Origin: Shinella sp. CPCC 101442
GTDB taxonomy: Bacteria; Pseudomonadota; Alphaproteobacteria; Rhizobiales; Rhizobiaceae
Length of the DNA stretch: 52,164 nucleotides
Direction: 5' to 3'
NCBI RefSeq assembly: GCF_024704725.1
Contig: NZ_JALIQS010000018.1
Span: forward strand, 1-52,164
Each line of letters opens with the position of its first letter. The stretch's first letter is position 1. A program made the translations under genes and the position numbers. This document shows, piece by piece, positions 16,307-25,777 of the stretch. The notes under the pieces are model-generated. The model was not told the DNA's origin. It was given only the letters and a program-made list of their open reading frames with translations, and did not search any database.

Positions 16307-17195
16307 TTATACGCCAGTTGGCGCGATGGGAGCAACCGGCGGAAGCGTGAAGCTTCCACATTGCGGAGTGTTGGATCCGGTTGCGGCGATGATCCCGGCA
16401 TTGTCCGCCGGGGCCTGGTATCCGAGCGATGAGTGCGGCCGGAAATTGTTGTCGTCGTCGGCCCATTGCGCAATGGCGCTGCGGGTATGATCGAGACCAA
16501 AGAACAGGCTCTCATTGTGCAGTTCGTCGCGCATGCGGCCGTTGAAGCTCTCTACATAGCCGTTTTGCATTGGTCTTCCCGGCGCAATGTGGTGCCAGTC
16601 GACCTTGTGATCCTTCGACCAGGTTAGGGTGGCATTCGAGGTCAGTTCGGCCCCGTTGTCGGAGACAATCATGCCCGGCTTGCCCCGTCACTCGACAAGC
16701 GTCGTCAGGTCCCGCGCGATACGGCGACCGGAGATCGATGTGCCCGGGATCGCCGCCAGGCATTCGCGCGTGATATCGTCGACCACATTGAGGACGCGGA
16801 AGCGTCTGCCGCAGGCGAACTGGTCGTGGACGAAATACAGCGGGCATTGGCCTTTGTTTCGACGAGGATCGGCGCACGCGTGCCAACAGCACGACGCCGG
16901 CTTTCCGCTTGCGCACGGAAAGACCTTCCGCTCGATACAGTCGATAGATACGATTGACGCCGGACGGCTCTCCGTCTCGTCGAAGCAGGATGAACAGTCG
17001 ACGATAGCCAAACCGGTGACGCTCATCGGCCAGATCGCGCAACTTCGCTCGCAGTTCGACCTCCGGCGGTCGAGAGGATCGATAGCGGATCGTCTTTCGG
17101 CCTGCGGATATGATCTGGCGGGCCCGCCGTTCCGAAAGGCTCATGACCGCCTTCAGGTGCGCGACAGCGTCACGCTTGGCGGCAGGCCCGACCAT
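16307..17195 (-). pseudogene. IS3 orfB integrase, frameshifted
   Basis: The orfB protein can be followed across three frames: MVGPAAKRDAVAHLKAVMSL through NRIYRLYRAEGLSVRKRKA; then YFVHDQFACGRRFRVLNVVD through RIARDLTTLVE; then [20 protein letters not shown] through [15 protein letters not shown] and [14 protein letters not shown] replaces the arginine codon after LTTLVE (near 16690). The first catalytic aspartate, expected in an LDFVHDQ context, is tyrosine (LYFVHDQ). The second aspartate (SDNG) and the glutamate (ESFNG) remain. The gene is inactive. Confidence 0.8.
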
Positions 17196-17199
17196 TTTT

Positions 17200-17397
17200 T
17201 TGAAAGAAGCTCGCGGAGTGCGGCTGTATCCAGCATCTGTTCGGCGAGCAGCTTCTTCAGCTTGGCGTTCTCGTCCGCTTGTAAAAGGTCGCCTCGGAAA
17301 TCCCGTGCTTGCGGCAAAGATCAGCAGCCTTGACGCCCGCCTCCTGCTCCTTCAGCACCCCAATAATCTGCTCTTCCGTAAATCTCTGCCTCTTCAT
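17200..17397 (-). pseudogene. IS3 orfA, internally deleted
   Basis: On the minus strand, from ATG at 17397, the frame reads MKRQRFTEEQIIGVLKEQEA and CRKHGISEATFYK, the helix-turn-helix of IS407-group orfA. The frame then jumps to the ENAKLKKLLAEQMLD leucine-zipper region in another phase. About 30 codons between these parts are missing. The zipper end leads into the usual orfA-orfB frameshift zone. Confidence 0.7.
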
Positions 17398-17516
17398 AAG
17401 TCCGTCCTCGATCGGCCGGACGCTAATCCATTCTGGAGAAAATTCTCAGTGGCAGGTCAGACTTCCCGATGAACCGGCTTCACCGAAATCGCTCCCAGCC
17501 ATGCCAACGGCCGCTT

Positions 17517-17539
17517 CTCTCTCTCTCTCTCTCTCTCTC
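17517..17539. repeat. CT dinucleotide microsatellite
   Basis: An uninterrupted CT run of 23 bases ends 26 bp beyond the stop codon of the giant adhesin gene. Such tracts are prone to slippage. It is outside the coding region as annotated, so a length change would not alter the protein unless the true C-terminus differs. Confidence 0.9.
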
Positions 17540-17565
17540 ATCACGTCGAAGCGGGATTGTGCGCC

Positions 17566-20500
17566 TCAGAACTGCTTTGCAGCTCGCACGCGTCCGCCTG
17601 CGGATGTCTCGCCGCCGTCGGCGATGTTGAGCAGCAGGCTCAAGTCCAGCATCCACAGGTTCGCGGTTTGCAACGAAACCCCGGCCGTCAGCGAGCCGAA
17701 CGCGCCCGAGCCATCGAGGCCCGAGTAGCCGCCCGTCAGGCCCAGTTTCGGTGTCACCTGCGTGCCGTTTTCCAGCGTGAACGACCGTGCGATCTCCGCG
17801 CCCAGGCTGACACGGAACTGCTCTGCGTCGAACCCCTCGATATCTACCGTCTCCCCGACATCGTTTCGGACCGTGTAGTCGTCAACGCTTTCCGAGAAGT
17901 ACAGAATACGCAGTTTCGGCGTGAAGGTCGTCGCTTCGTCGATGTCCCATTGCCCCTCGAGCGAGGTGTCGGCCATCCAGCGTGTCGTGTCGAACGTGCC
18001 GTCCCAGAACGCCGTGTCGATATCGTTGGATGAGCCGCCGTAACGCAGGCTGGCGTTCCAGAAGATGTTTCGGGCGATCTCGAACGAGGCATAGGGACCC
18101 GCAAGCCAGCCGTTGCCGGTCAGTTCTGCATCCGCATCGCTCGGGTCGGTCATCCGGTCATAGTGGAAGGACAGGCCCACAAGCACCTTTTCCGTCAGGA
18201 GATAGTCGGCGCCGGCATTGATCATCGCGAAGCTGCCCCAGCGCCCGTCATTGTCATCCCGGTTGTGCGCCAGGAAAGTGCCGTCGATCCAGATGTTGAA
18301 CGGCGAGGACGCGGCCGCACTCACGCCGTCGGCATTGTCGCGCGCCGCCTCCATCTGCCGCAGGCTGGTGGAAACGCTGCCTGTCATGCCCTCTTCCGAC
18401 GGCATCATGCGCGCGGTGACCGGATCGGTCGCCGCCTCCATCTGCCGGCGTTCCAGAAGCCCGGGAACCTTGATGGCCGAGGAGATCATGTTCTGCCGCG
18501 TCTCGACGAAGCCGCGTACCAATGCATCTATGTCCTCGGCAACCCTGTCCGCATCATGCGCCAGCCGGTAGGTGACGACACCTATATTGGACGTGCCGAG
18601 CGCGCTGATCAGCCTGTAGCCGACCTGCACCTCACCGGAATAGGCGGGATCGGGTTTGTATTGCAAATACCAGCCGGCAGGGGCTGCAGCAGCGCCAACC
18701 GCCGCCACCTCGCCGCGAATGATCGTCGCCTTGCCCGCATTGGCCGGCTCGACAAAGGCAAGCTCAGCCCCCGTGAACGGACCACCCGTTGCACCACGGT
18801 TGAGGTAGACATTCGCAGGCGTCCCGCCAGCCGGCACCTCCACGACGAGGTCGATAACCGTGGTTGTCCGCCGCTTCACCCGCAAGGTGAACGTCGCCTT
18901 GCCGGTAGCGCCAGCACCATCGCGCACCTGAATGGTAAAGTTATGCGTACCGGCAGCGTCGGCGGAAAGCGGGCCGGTGAGTTCGCCGGTCGAGATGTTC
19001 AACACCAGGCCTTTCGGCAACCTGCCTGAAACGACGCTGTAGATCAGCGACCCCGTTCCACCCTTCGCGGTAGTCGATTGGCTGTAATCTTCGCCTGCCA
19101 TCGCTTCATCCAGAGCGCCGCCTGGCGGGGTGAAGACGAATGTCACCTTGGGCGGCTTGATCTTCAGCGAATAGCTAGCCGCACCGCTCGTGCCGACTGT
19201 ATCCGTCGCGGTAACGGTGAAGGAGAAATCACCGCTTGCCGTGGGGGTGCCGGTGATAGAGGCCGTCGCGGCATTGAGGCTCACGCCCGCCGGAAGCGTA
19301 CCGGCCGTCACCGCATAGCTGATCGTACCCACGCCACCGCTTGCCGAGATCGAGGTGTTCGCATAGGCAACGCCTGCCGTGCCGGCCGAAAGCGTCGTTC
19401 CCGTTCCCGGTTTCAGCACCACTGCCGGCGCTTTGATCGTAATCGTGTAGCTCGCAGCCGCCGAACCGGCCGTTGCGGCCGCCGCCGTTACTGTGAACGT
19501 CACCGTACCGAACGCACCGGATGTTGGCGTGCCACTGATCGCACCCGTCGATGCGTTGAGCCTCAGGCCGGCCGGAAGCGCTCCACTGGTCACCGTATAG
19601 CCAATTCGGCCAACGCCGCCGCTCGCGGAGATCGATGTGTCCGAATAGGATTTGCCCACAGTGCCGGCCGAAAGCGCCGTGCCCGTGGCTGGCGTTAGCA
19701 CGACGGCGGGTCCACGTACCGTAATTGTGTAGCGTGCCGACGCAGAGCCCGCGGTCGCAGCCGTCGCCTTGACTGTAAAGCTTGCCGTGCCGAGTGCACC
19801 CGCAGTCGGCTTGCCGGCGATCGCACCATTTGATGCATTGAGATTCAATCCGGCCGGAAGCGACCCGCTCGTTACCGCATAGGTGATCTTGCCGACCCCG
19901 CCGCTTGCCGAGATCGCCCTGTCCGAATAGGAGACCCCGACTGTGCCCGCCGCCAAGGCTGTACCAGTTGCGGGCGTCAACGACACAGCCGGTCCGCGTA
20001 CCCTTAACGTATAGCGCGCCGATGCGGCACCCGCGGATGCCCCGGTGGCCTTGATCGTGAAGCTTGCCGTACCGAAGGCGGCGACCGTCGGCGTGCCGCT
20101 GATCGCGCCGGTCGATGCATCAAGGCTCAGACCAGCCGGAAGAGCACCCTGCGTCACGGCAAAGGTGATCGCGCCAACGCCGCCGCTCGCCGAAATCGAC
20201 GTGTTCGAATAAGGAACGCCGACCGTACCCGCCGAAAGCGCCGTGCCGGTTGCCGGTATCAGCACCACAGCCGAGCCGCGCACCGTAATCGTGTAGCTCG
20301 CCGAGCCAGTGCCGCTGGTTGCGGCTGTTGCCGTTACCGTGAAGGTCGCTTTTCCGAGTGCTGCGGCCGTTGGCGTACCGGTTATCGCTCCGCTCGACGC
20401 ATCAAGACCAAGCCCTGCCGGAAGTGCGCCGGCCGTCACAGCATAGCTTATGACGCCAACACCGCCTGTCGCCGAAATCGAGGTATCCGAATAGGCGACA

Positions 20501-23500
20501 CCGACCGTACCGGCCGAAAGCGCGGTGCCGGTTGCCGGCGTCAGCGTCACGGTAGTGCCCCCCACCGTAATCGTGTAGCTCGCCGCCGCGGAACCGGATG
20601 TCGCCGCCGTCGCCGTCACCGTGAAAGTCGCCGTGCCGAAGGCTCCGGCGGTCGGTGTACCAGTGATCATCCCGGTCGATGCGTTAAGACTCAGCCCTGC
20701 TGGAAGCGCCCCGCTCGTAACCGCGTAGCCGATCGTCCCCACACCGCCACTCGCCGAAATCGAGGTGTCCGAATAGGCGACACCGACCGTACCGGCCGAA
20801 AGCGCCGTGCCGGTTGCCGGTATCAGCACCACCGCCGTGCCGCGCACCGTAATCGTGTAGCTCGCCGCCGCGGAACCCGATGTCGCTGCCGTCGCCGTCA
20901 CCGTGAAAGTCGTCGTGCCGAAGGCTCCGGCGGCCGGCGTACCAGTGATCGCACCGGTCGATGCGTTAAGGCTCAGCCCTGTGGGAAGCGCCCCGCTCGT
21001 AACCGCATAGCCGATCGTCCCCACGCCGCCACTTGCCGAAATCGAGGTGTCATAATAGGCCACACCGACCGTGCCTGCCGATAGCGCCGTGCCGGTTGCC
21101 GGCGTCAGCACGATCGGCGGTGCGCCCACGGCGATCGAATAGCTTGCCGAGGCCGAACCCGCGGTCGCCGCGGTCGCCGTCACCGTGAAATTCGCCGTTC
21201 CGAAGCCTCCGGCGGTCGGCGTGCCCGAGATCGCACCTGTCGATGCATTGAGGCTCAGCCCCGCGGGAAGCGCGCCGCTCGTCACGGCATAGCTAATCGT
21301 TCCCACGCCGCCACCCGCGGAGATCGACGTATCCGAATAAACGACGCCAACGGTGCCGGCCGTCAAAGCAGTCCCCGTTACCGGCGTCAGCACGACCGTT
21401 GGTCCGCCCACCGCAATCGAATAGCTCGCCGAAGCCGAACCGCTGACCGCCGCCGTCGCCGTGACCGTGAAGTTCGACGTGCCGAGCGCGCCAGCCGTTG
21501 GCGTGCCGGTGATTGCACCCGTCGATGTATTGAGGCTCAGGCCTGCCGGGAGCGTGCCACCCGTCACGGAGAAACTGACCGCACCAACGCCGCCGCCCGC
21601 CGAAATCGATGTGTTCGAATAGGCAATGCCCACCGTGCCGGCCGTCAAGGCAGTTCCCGTTACCGGCGTCAGAACGACCGCGGTTCCTCCCACGGCAATC
21701 GTGTAGCTCGCCGAGGCCGAACCGGTCGTTGCCGCTGTCGCTGTTACCGTGAAACTCGCCGTACCGAAGGCTCCGGCGGTCGGGGTACCAGTAATAGCGC
21801 CTGTCGATGCGTTGATGCTCAGACCGGCGGGAAGCGCCCCTGCCGTTACGGCATAACTGATTGTTCCGACACCGCCGCTGGCCGAGATCGACGCATCCGA
21901 GTAGGCGGCACCGACCGTGCCGGCCGTAAGCGCCGATCCGGTTGCCGGCGTCAGCACCATCGGCGGCGCTACCACCGTGATCGAATAGGCGGCCGAAGCC
22001 GTGCCTGTCGTTGCCGCGGTCGCCGTTACCGTGAAATTGGCCGTACCAAGCGCAGCAGCCGTCGGCGTGCCGGTGATCGCACCGCTCGAGGCATTGAGGC
22101 TCAGCCCCGTCGGAAGCGAGCCGGCCGTTATGGCATAGCTGATCGTTCCCACGCCGCCGGTGGCCGAGATCGACGTAACCGAATAGCCTGTCCCGACCGT
22201 GCCGCCCGACAGCGCCGTGCCGGATGCCGGCGCCAGGACCATCGGCGGGGCTACCATCGTGATCGAATAGGCGGCCGAAGCCGTGCCTGTCGTGGCCGCC
22301 GTTGCCGTTACCGTGAAATTGGACGTACCGAGTGCAGCACCCGTCGGCGTGCCGGTGATCGCACCGCTCGAGGCATTGAGGCTCAGTCCTGTCGGCAGCG
22401 AGCCAGCCGTTACGGCATAGCTGATCGTTCCCACGCCGCCGGTGGCCGAGATCGACGTATCCGAATAGCCTGTCCCGACCGTGCCGCCCGACAGCGCCGT
22501 ACCGGATACCGGTGTCAGCACCATCGGCGGGGCAACCACCGTGAGTGAATAGTTGTTTGCGCTGGAACCCGACGTCGCCGCCGTTGCCGTCACCGTGAAA
22601 TTGGACGTGCCGAGGGCCGCGGCCGCCGGTGTGCCGGTGATTGCACCGCTGGATGCGTCGAGGCCAAGCCCGGATGGGAGCGCGCCGGCGGTGACCGTGT
22701 AGGTGAAGGCGCCAAGCCCGCCGCTCGCCGAGATCGTCGTCGCCGCATAGGCCGTCCCCACCGTGCCGCCCGTCAGGGCACCGCTCGCCGGCGTCACCAC
22801 CACCGGCGGCGCCTCGATTTCCAGCGTGTAGCTGGCCAAGGCCGACCCGGTGGTCGTGGCCGTCGCCGTCACGGTGAAATTCGCCATGCCGAATCCGGCC
22901 GCCGTCGGCGTGCCGGTGATCGCACCGGTCGTGGTATTCAAGGCAAGGCCATCGGGAAGCGCGCCGGCCGTCACGGCGTAGCTCAGTGCGCCAACCCCGC
23001 CGCTCGCCGAGATCGACGTATTCGAATAGGAAACGCCAACCGTGCCGGTCGAAAATACGGTTCCGGTCGTCGGCGTCAGCACCACCGGTGGCGCCACAAT
23101 TGTGATCGGATAGGTGGCTTGCTCCACGTTGCCGAACATCGACATTACCGCGACGTCGACGCTTGCGGTGCCAAGGGCGGCGGCCGTTGGCGTGCCTGTG
23201 ATCTCGCCTGTTAAAGCGTTTATCGTCAGGCCGTCCGGAAGTCCGCTTGCTGAGAAGGTAACCCCACCCAAGGGGGAACTCGCCGAGATCGACGTGTCCG
23301 TATAGGCCGAACCGACAACGCCGCCGGTCAACGCAGTGCCTGACGCCGGCGAGAGATTCAGTGGCGGCCCGACGGTCGTGATCTGATAGGCCTCTGCAAC
23401 CGAGCCGCTTGTCGCGGCAGTCGCCGTAATGGTGAAATTGAACGTGCCGATAGCGGTCGGCGTGCCGTTGATTGCTCCGGTCGACGTGTTCACGGTGAGC

Positions 23501-25125
23501 CCTGGCGGTAACGCACCTGCCGTTAGGGCATAGGTGATGGTTCCCACGCCGCCCGTCGCCGAAATAGCCGTCGAATAGGCGACCCCCGCCGTGCCTGATG
23601 TCAATGGACCGCCGACCGGGGCCAGGACCACAGGTGGCGCGGTGATCGTGATCGAATAGCTGGCGGCGGCCGACCCGGCCGTTGCGGCCGTTGCCGTCAC
23701 CGTGAAGTTCGTCGTTCCAAGTGCCCCGGCTGTCGGCGTGCCCGTTATCGCACCTGTCGATGTGTTGAGGGTGAGCCCCGCCGGCACCGAGCCGGAGGTT
23801 ACGGCATAGGTGATCGTTCCGGCACCACCCGTCGCCGAAATGGACGTGTTCGAGTAAGACGAGCCGACCACGCCGGCGGTCAGGGCCGTCCCGGTCGTCG
23901 GCGTCAGCACCACGGGGGGCGCCGTCACCGTGATTGAATAGCTGGCGCTGGCCGCGCCGCTGGTCGCGGCCGTCGCCGTCACCGTGAAACTCGCGGTTCC
24001 GATCGCGCCCACTGTGGGCGTGCCGGTGATCGCGCCGGTCGATGCATTGATGCCGAGGCCTGCCGGCAGCGCGCCGGCGGTCACCGCATAGCTGATCGCA
24101 CCCGATCCCCCGCTCGCCGAGATCGATGCGTTGGAGTAGGAGGTTCCCACCACGCCGGCCGAAAGCGCCGTGCCGCTTGCCGGCGTCAGCGACACCGGGG
24201 GGAAGGCATTGATGGTGACGGTAACGTCCTGCAAGAGGAAGTGCACGCCGCCGGTCGAGATGGTGGTGCTGTCCTGGACCTTCAATTTGAAAGTCGAACT
24301 GCCGACCGCCGATGGTGTGCCGGACAGGAGACCGCTGCCTGAGAGACTTAAGCCCGGGGGCAGGCTGCCGCTGTCGCGGGTATAGGTGTAACCTGGGGTG
24401 CCGCCGCTTGCCGAAAACTGCACGCTGTAGGCCGTGCCAACGCCGCCGTCCGGCGGGCTGTCAGGCGTCACGTCGATGGCAGGCGCAGCGATGAGGACGC
24501 TGTAGGCCTTGTCGAGCGTATTGGCCGTCGGCGTCGTCGAATCGGTCACGCGGACGGTAAAGTTGTAGGGACCCGAGCCGGTCGGCGTGCCGGAGATGAC
24601 ACCGGCGGAGGAAAGGGTGAGGCCGGGCGGCAGGTTGCTGCCTGCCACGAGCGAATAGGTATAGGGGGTGGTTCCGCCAGTCGTGCTGAGTGCCTGATTA
24701 TAGGAGGTCCCGATGACGGGCGTCGCAACGCTTGCGGGCGTGACCGTCAGCGGAGAGGTCGACGGATTGATCGTGATGTTGAATGTAACGGTCGGATTGC
24801 CGGTGTCGGCTTCTGTAAGGATGAACGTGTCGGATGTCGCCCCATCCCCGTTGTTGGTGTAAATGACGGAGAAGCCGTTAATTAAAATATCACCGTGGGA
24901 TGGTAATAACGGGTGGCTATCCGTATAGCCCCAGAATGCACAAGTAAAGGTTACGCTGCCGCCCGAGGTTATAGTCGCGGTCTGCGGTGAGGTACAAGCC
25001 GCCTGAGCTGCTGTCACCGGCCACAGGACGATCAGCCAGATCAAGGTCAGAAATGACAAAAAAAACGCCGGCTTGGCGCGATGCCCGCGCAAAACGCACG
25101 ATTTTTCAAGCCATTGCTTATACAT
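17566..25125 (-). CDS. Giant autotransporter adhesin with Ig-like repeats
   Basis: This 2519-residue surface protein starts with a long signal peptide (MYKQWLEK... to PVTAAQA). It continues with about 21 tandem He_PIG/Ig-like units of roughly 94 residues. Each is built like GTALSAGTVGVAYSDTSISA then a GALPAGLSLNASTGAITGTP core and FTVTATAAT, ending in a strand and a VVLTPATG linker. A linker domain follows. The last ~270 residues look like an autotransporter beta-barrel (FNIWIDGTFLAHNRDDNDGR onward) ending in phenylalanine. The start at 25125 gives the best signal peptide and has a GGGCGGG-like site; the open frame extends ten codons further. It probably anchors in the outer membrane and mediates adhesion or biofilm formation. 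It is a single gene between IS wrecks. Confidence 0.88.
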   Translation of the reverse strand: MYKQWLEKSCVLRGHRAKPAFFLSFLTLIWLIVLWPVTAAQAACTSPQTATITSGGSVTFTCAFWGYTDSHPLLPSHGDILINGFSVIYTNNGDGATSDTFILTEADTGNPTVTFNITINPSTSPLTVTPASVATPVIGTSYNQALSTTGGTTPYTYSLVAGSNLPPGLTLSSAGVISGTPTGSGPYNFTVRVTDSTTPTANTLDKAYSVLIAAPAIDVTPDSPPDGGVGTAYSVQFSASGGTPGYTYTRDSGSLPPGLSLSGSGLLSGTPSAVGSSTFKLKVQDSTTISTGGVHFLLQDVTVTINAFPPVSLTPASGTALSAGVVGTSYSNASISASGGSGAISYAVTAGALPAGLGINASTGAITGTPTVGAIGTASFTVTATAATSGAASASYSITVTAPPVVLTPTTGTALTAGVVGSSYSNTSISATGGAGTITYAVTSGSVPAGLTLNTSTGAITGTPTAGALGTTNFTVTATAATAGSAAASYSITITAPPVVLAPVGGPLTSGTAGVAYSTAISATGGVGTITYALTAGALPPGLTVNTSTGAINGTPTAIGTFNFTITATAATSGSVAEAYQITTVGPPLNLSPASGTALTGGVVGSAYTDTSISASSPLGGVTFSASGLPDGLTINALTGEITGTPTAAALGTASVDVAVMSMFGNVEQATYPITIVAPPVVLTPTTGTVFSTGTVGVSYSNTSISASGGVGALSYAVTAGALPDGLALNTTTGAITGTPTAAGFGMANFTVTATATTTGSALASYTLEIEAPPVVVTPASGALTGGTVGTAYAATTISASGGLGAFTYTVTAGALPSGLGLDASSGAITGTPAAAALGTSNFTVTATAATSGSSANNYSLTVVAPPMVLTPVSGTALSGGTVGTGYSDTSISATGGVGTISYAVTAGSLPTGLSLNASSGAITGTPTGAALGTSNFTVTATAATTGTASAAYSITMVAPPMVLAPASGTALSGGTVGTGYSVTSISATGGVGTISYAITAGSLPTGLSLNASSGAITGTPTAAALGTANFTVTATAATTGTASAAYSITVVAPPMVLTPATGSALTAGTVGAAYSDASISASGGVGTISYAVTAGALPAGLSINASTGAITGTPTAGAFGTASFTVTATAATTGSASASYTIAVGGTAVVLTPVTGTALTAGTVGIAYSNTSISAGGGVGAVSFSVTGGTLPAGLSLNTSTGAITGTPTAGALGTSNFTVTATAAVSGSASASYSIAVGGPTVVLTPVTGTALTAGTVGVVYSDTSISAGGGVGTISYAVTSGALPAGLSLNASTGAISGTPTAGGFGTANFTVTATAATAGSASASYSIAVGAPPIVLTPATGTALSAGTVGVAYYDTSISASGGVGTIGYAVTSGALPTGLSLNASTGAITGTPAAGAFGTTTFTVTATAATSGSAAASYTITVRGTAVVLIPATGTALSAGTVGVAYSDTSISASGGVGTIGYAVTSGALPAGLSLNASTGMITGTPTAGAFGTATFTVTATAATSGSAAASYTITVGGTTVTLTPATGTALSAGTVGVAYSDTSISATGGVGVISYAVTAGALPAGLGLDASSGAITGTPTAAALGKATFTVTATAATSGTGSASYTITVRGSAVVLIPATGTALSAGTVGVPYSNTSISASGGVGAITFAVTQGALPAGLSLDASTGAISGTPTVAAFGTASFTIKATGASAGAASARYTLRVRGPAVSLTPATGTALAAGTVGVSYSDRAISASGGVGKITYAVTSGSLPAGLNLNASNGAIAGKPTAGALGTASFTVKATAATAGSASARYTITVRGPAVVLTPATGTALSAGTVGKSYSDTSISASGGVGRIGYTVTSGALPAGLRLNASTGAISGTPTSGAFGTVTFTVTAAAATAGSAAASYTITIKAPAVVLKPGTGTTLSAGTAGVAYANTSISASGGVGTISYAVTAGTLPAGVSLNAATASITGTPTASGDFSFTVTATDTVGTSGAASYSLKIKPPKVTFVFTPPGGALDEAMAGEDYSQSTTAKGGTGSLIYSVVSGRLPKGLVLNISTGELTGPLSADAAGTHNFTIQVRDGAGATGKATFTLRVKRRTTTVIDLVVEVPAGGTPANVYLNRGATGGPFTGAELAFVEPANAGKATIIRGEVAAVGAAAAPAGWYLQYKPDPAYSGEVQVGYRLISALGTSNIGVVTYRLAHDADRVAEDIDALVRGFVETRQNMISSAIKVPGLLERRQMEAATDPVTARMMPSEEGMTGSVSTSLRQMEAARDNADGVSAAASSPFNIWIDGTFLAHNRDDNDGRWGSFAMINAGADYLLTEKVLVGLSFHYDRMTDPSDADAELTGNGWLAGPYASFEIARNIFWNASLRYGGSSNDIDTAFWDGTFDTTRWMADTSLEGQWDIDEATTFTPKLRILYFSESVDDYTVRNDVGETVDIEGFDAEQFRVSLGAEIARSFTLENGTQVTPKLGLTGGYSGLDGSGAFGSLTAGVSLQTANLWMLDLSLLLNIADGGETSAGGRVRAAKQF
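19140..24200 (-). repeat. Tandem ~282-bp coding repeats of the adhesin
   Basis: The adhesin's central units recur at about 282-bp spacing. For example, the segment encoding SAGTVGVAYSDTSIS is nearly identical near 20480, 20770 and 21060. Units in the middle (about 20.2-21.3 kb) are the most alike at DNA level, while those near both ends have diverged. This gradient suggests recent duplication or conversion among central units. Assembly of such DNA may lose or add copies. Confidence 0.8.
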
Positions 25126-25468
25126 TATCCCGCCCCTATTCACACAGAATGCCACGAGGGGGAAAATCCCACGTCGCGGCCAGCCCGTTCTGCGCTTTGG
25201 CTATTGACTGGCATGAAACGCGAGGCGACACAACCTTGCATCGTAGTTGATAAAAGTATTCTCTTATGTAGATACTACTGAAGCGCCCTTCCCAAGATGC
25301 CGTCATGAGAGAAATTGGGTGCGAGAGTAAGTTCAAAGTCGTTAAATTGTTGGTGGGGACAGCCATGACCGAAGTATATCTCGGGTAAATCATGATGAGT
25401 GGGTTTGCGTTTGCTCCGCACAATTTCGCGCTCCGCAACGGCCAGATTTTGGGGATTAACCAGAATCA
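25126..25468. other. Upstream region of the adhesin, no gene seen
   Basis: This stretch is clearly more AT-rich than the rest of the window, with blocks such as GATAAAAGTATTCTCTTATG. It must contain the adhesin promoter on the minus strand, but I see no convincing -35/-10 pair. Its open frames carry no family signature. It ends at the IS6-type terminus near 25470. Confidence 0.4.
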
Positions 25469-25469
25469 G

Positions 25470-25684
25470 GGGCTTGTCACAAATTTTCCAGATTGACCGT
25501 ATGTTGACCATAGGAAGAGAAATCCTCGCTCCAAGTGTTGTGGAGCGGGCCGATGATTCTGAATGCCATTGCCGAAAAGCTGAAACGCCAGTCGAAAAAT
25601 GACTTCAAAGGAAGGCATTCTGAGGCGTGACTGATCGTCCAGGCGGTTATCTGGTATGTGTTTCGGCATGGAATATTGACCCCT
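25470..25684 (+). pseudogene. IS6-family transposase fragment (left end)
   Basis: The sequence begins with GGGCTTGTCACAAATTTT, like IS6-family terminal repeats, followed by a leader and an ATG at 25553. The frame reads MILNAIAEKLKRQSKND then FKGRHSEA, a TGA stop at 25628, then LIVQAVIWYVFRHGILTP. This is the N-terminus of a rhizobial IS6-type transposase with an added stop codon. Homology ends near 25685 where IS21 sequence begins. The same left end, with a shorter coding fragment, occurs at 37205-37349 in the same orientation. Confidence 0.7.
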
Positions 25685-25777
25685 CTGGCGAGGTGACTGG
25701 CGTCCAGTTTTGCCCCCCCCACCTGTTTCGTCTGACCATTCGTCTTTTGCTGGCGGATGGAGGGGGAGTTGAAGCGA

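Larger units (their letters stand above)
16257..17459 (-). mobile_element. Decayed IS3-family (IS407-group) insertion sequence
   Basis: The inverted ends are TGACCAGCCCCTGAAG from 16257 and, on the minus strand, TGACCTGCCACTGAGA from 17459. They share TGACC-GCC-CTGA. The element is 1203 bp, about 100 bp short of full length because of a deletion within orfA. No clear 3-bp target duplication is visible (CAG on the left, GAC on the right), which suggests the flanks have recombined. The left-end sequence occurs again as a fragment at 37350-37408. Confidence 0.75.

Noticed and set aside
19140..24200. Regular repeats considered as a CRISPR array or satellite
   Set aside because: The units are about 282 bp, fully coding, and translate to Ig-like domains; there is no short repeat/spacer alternation and no cas gene.
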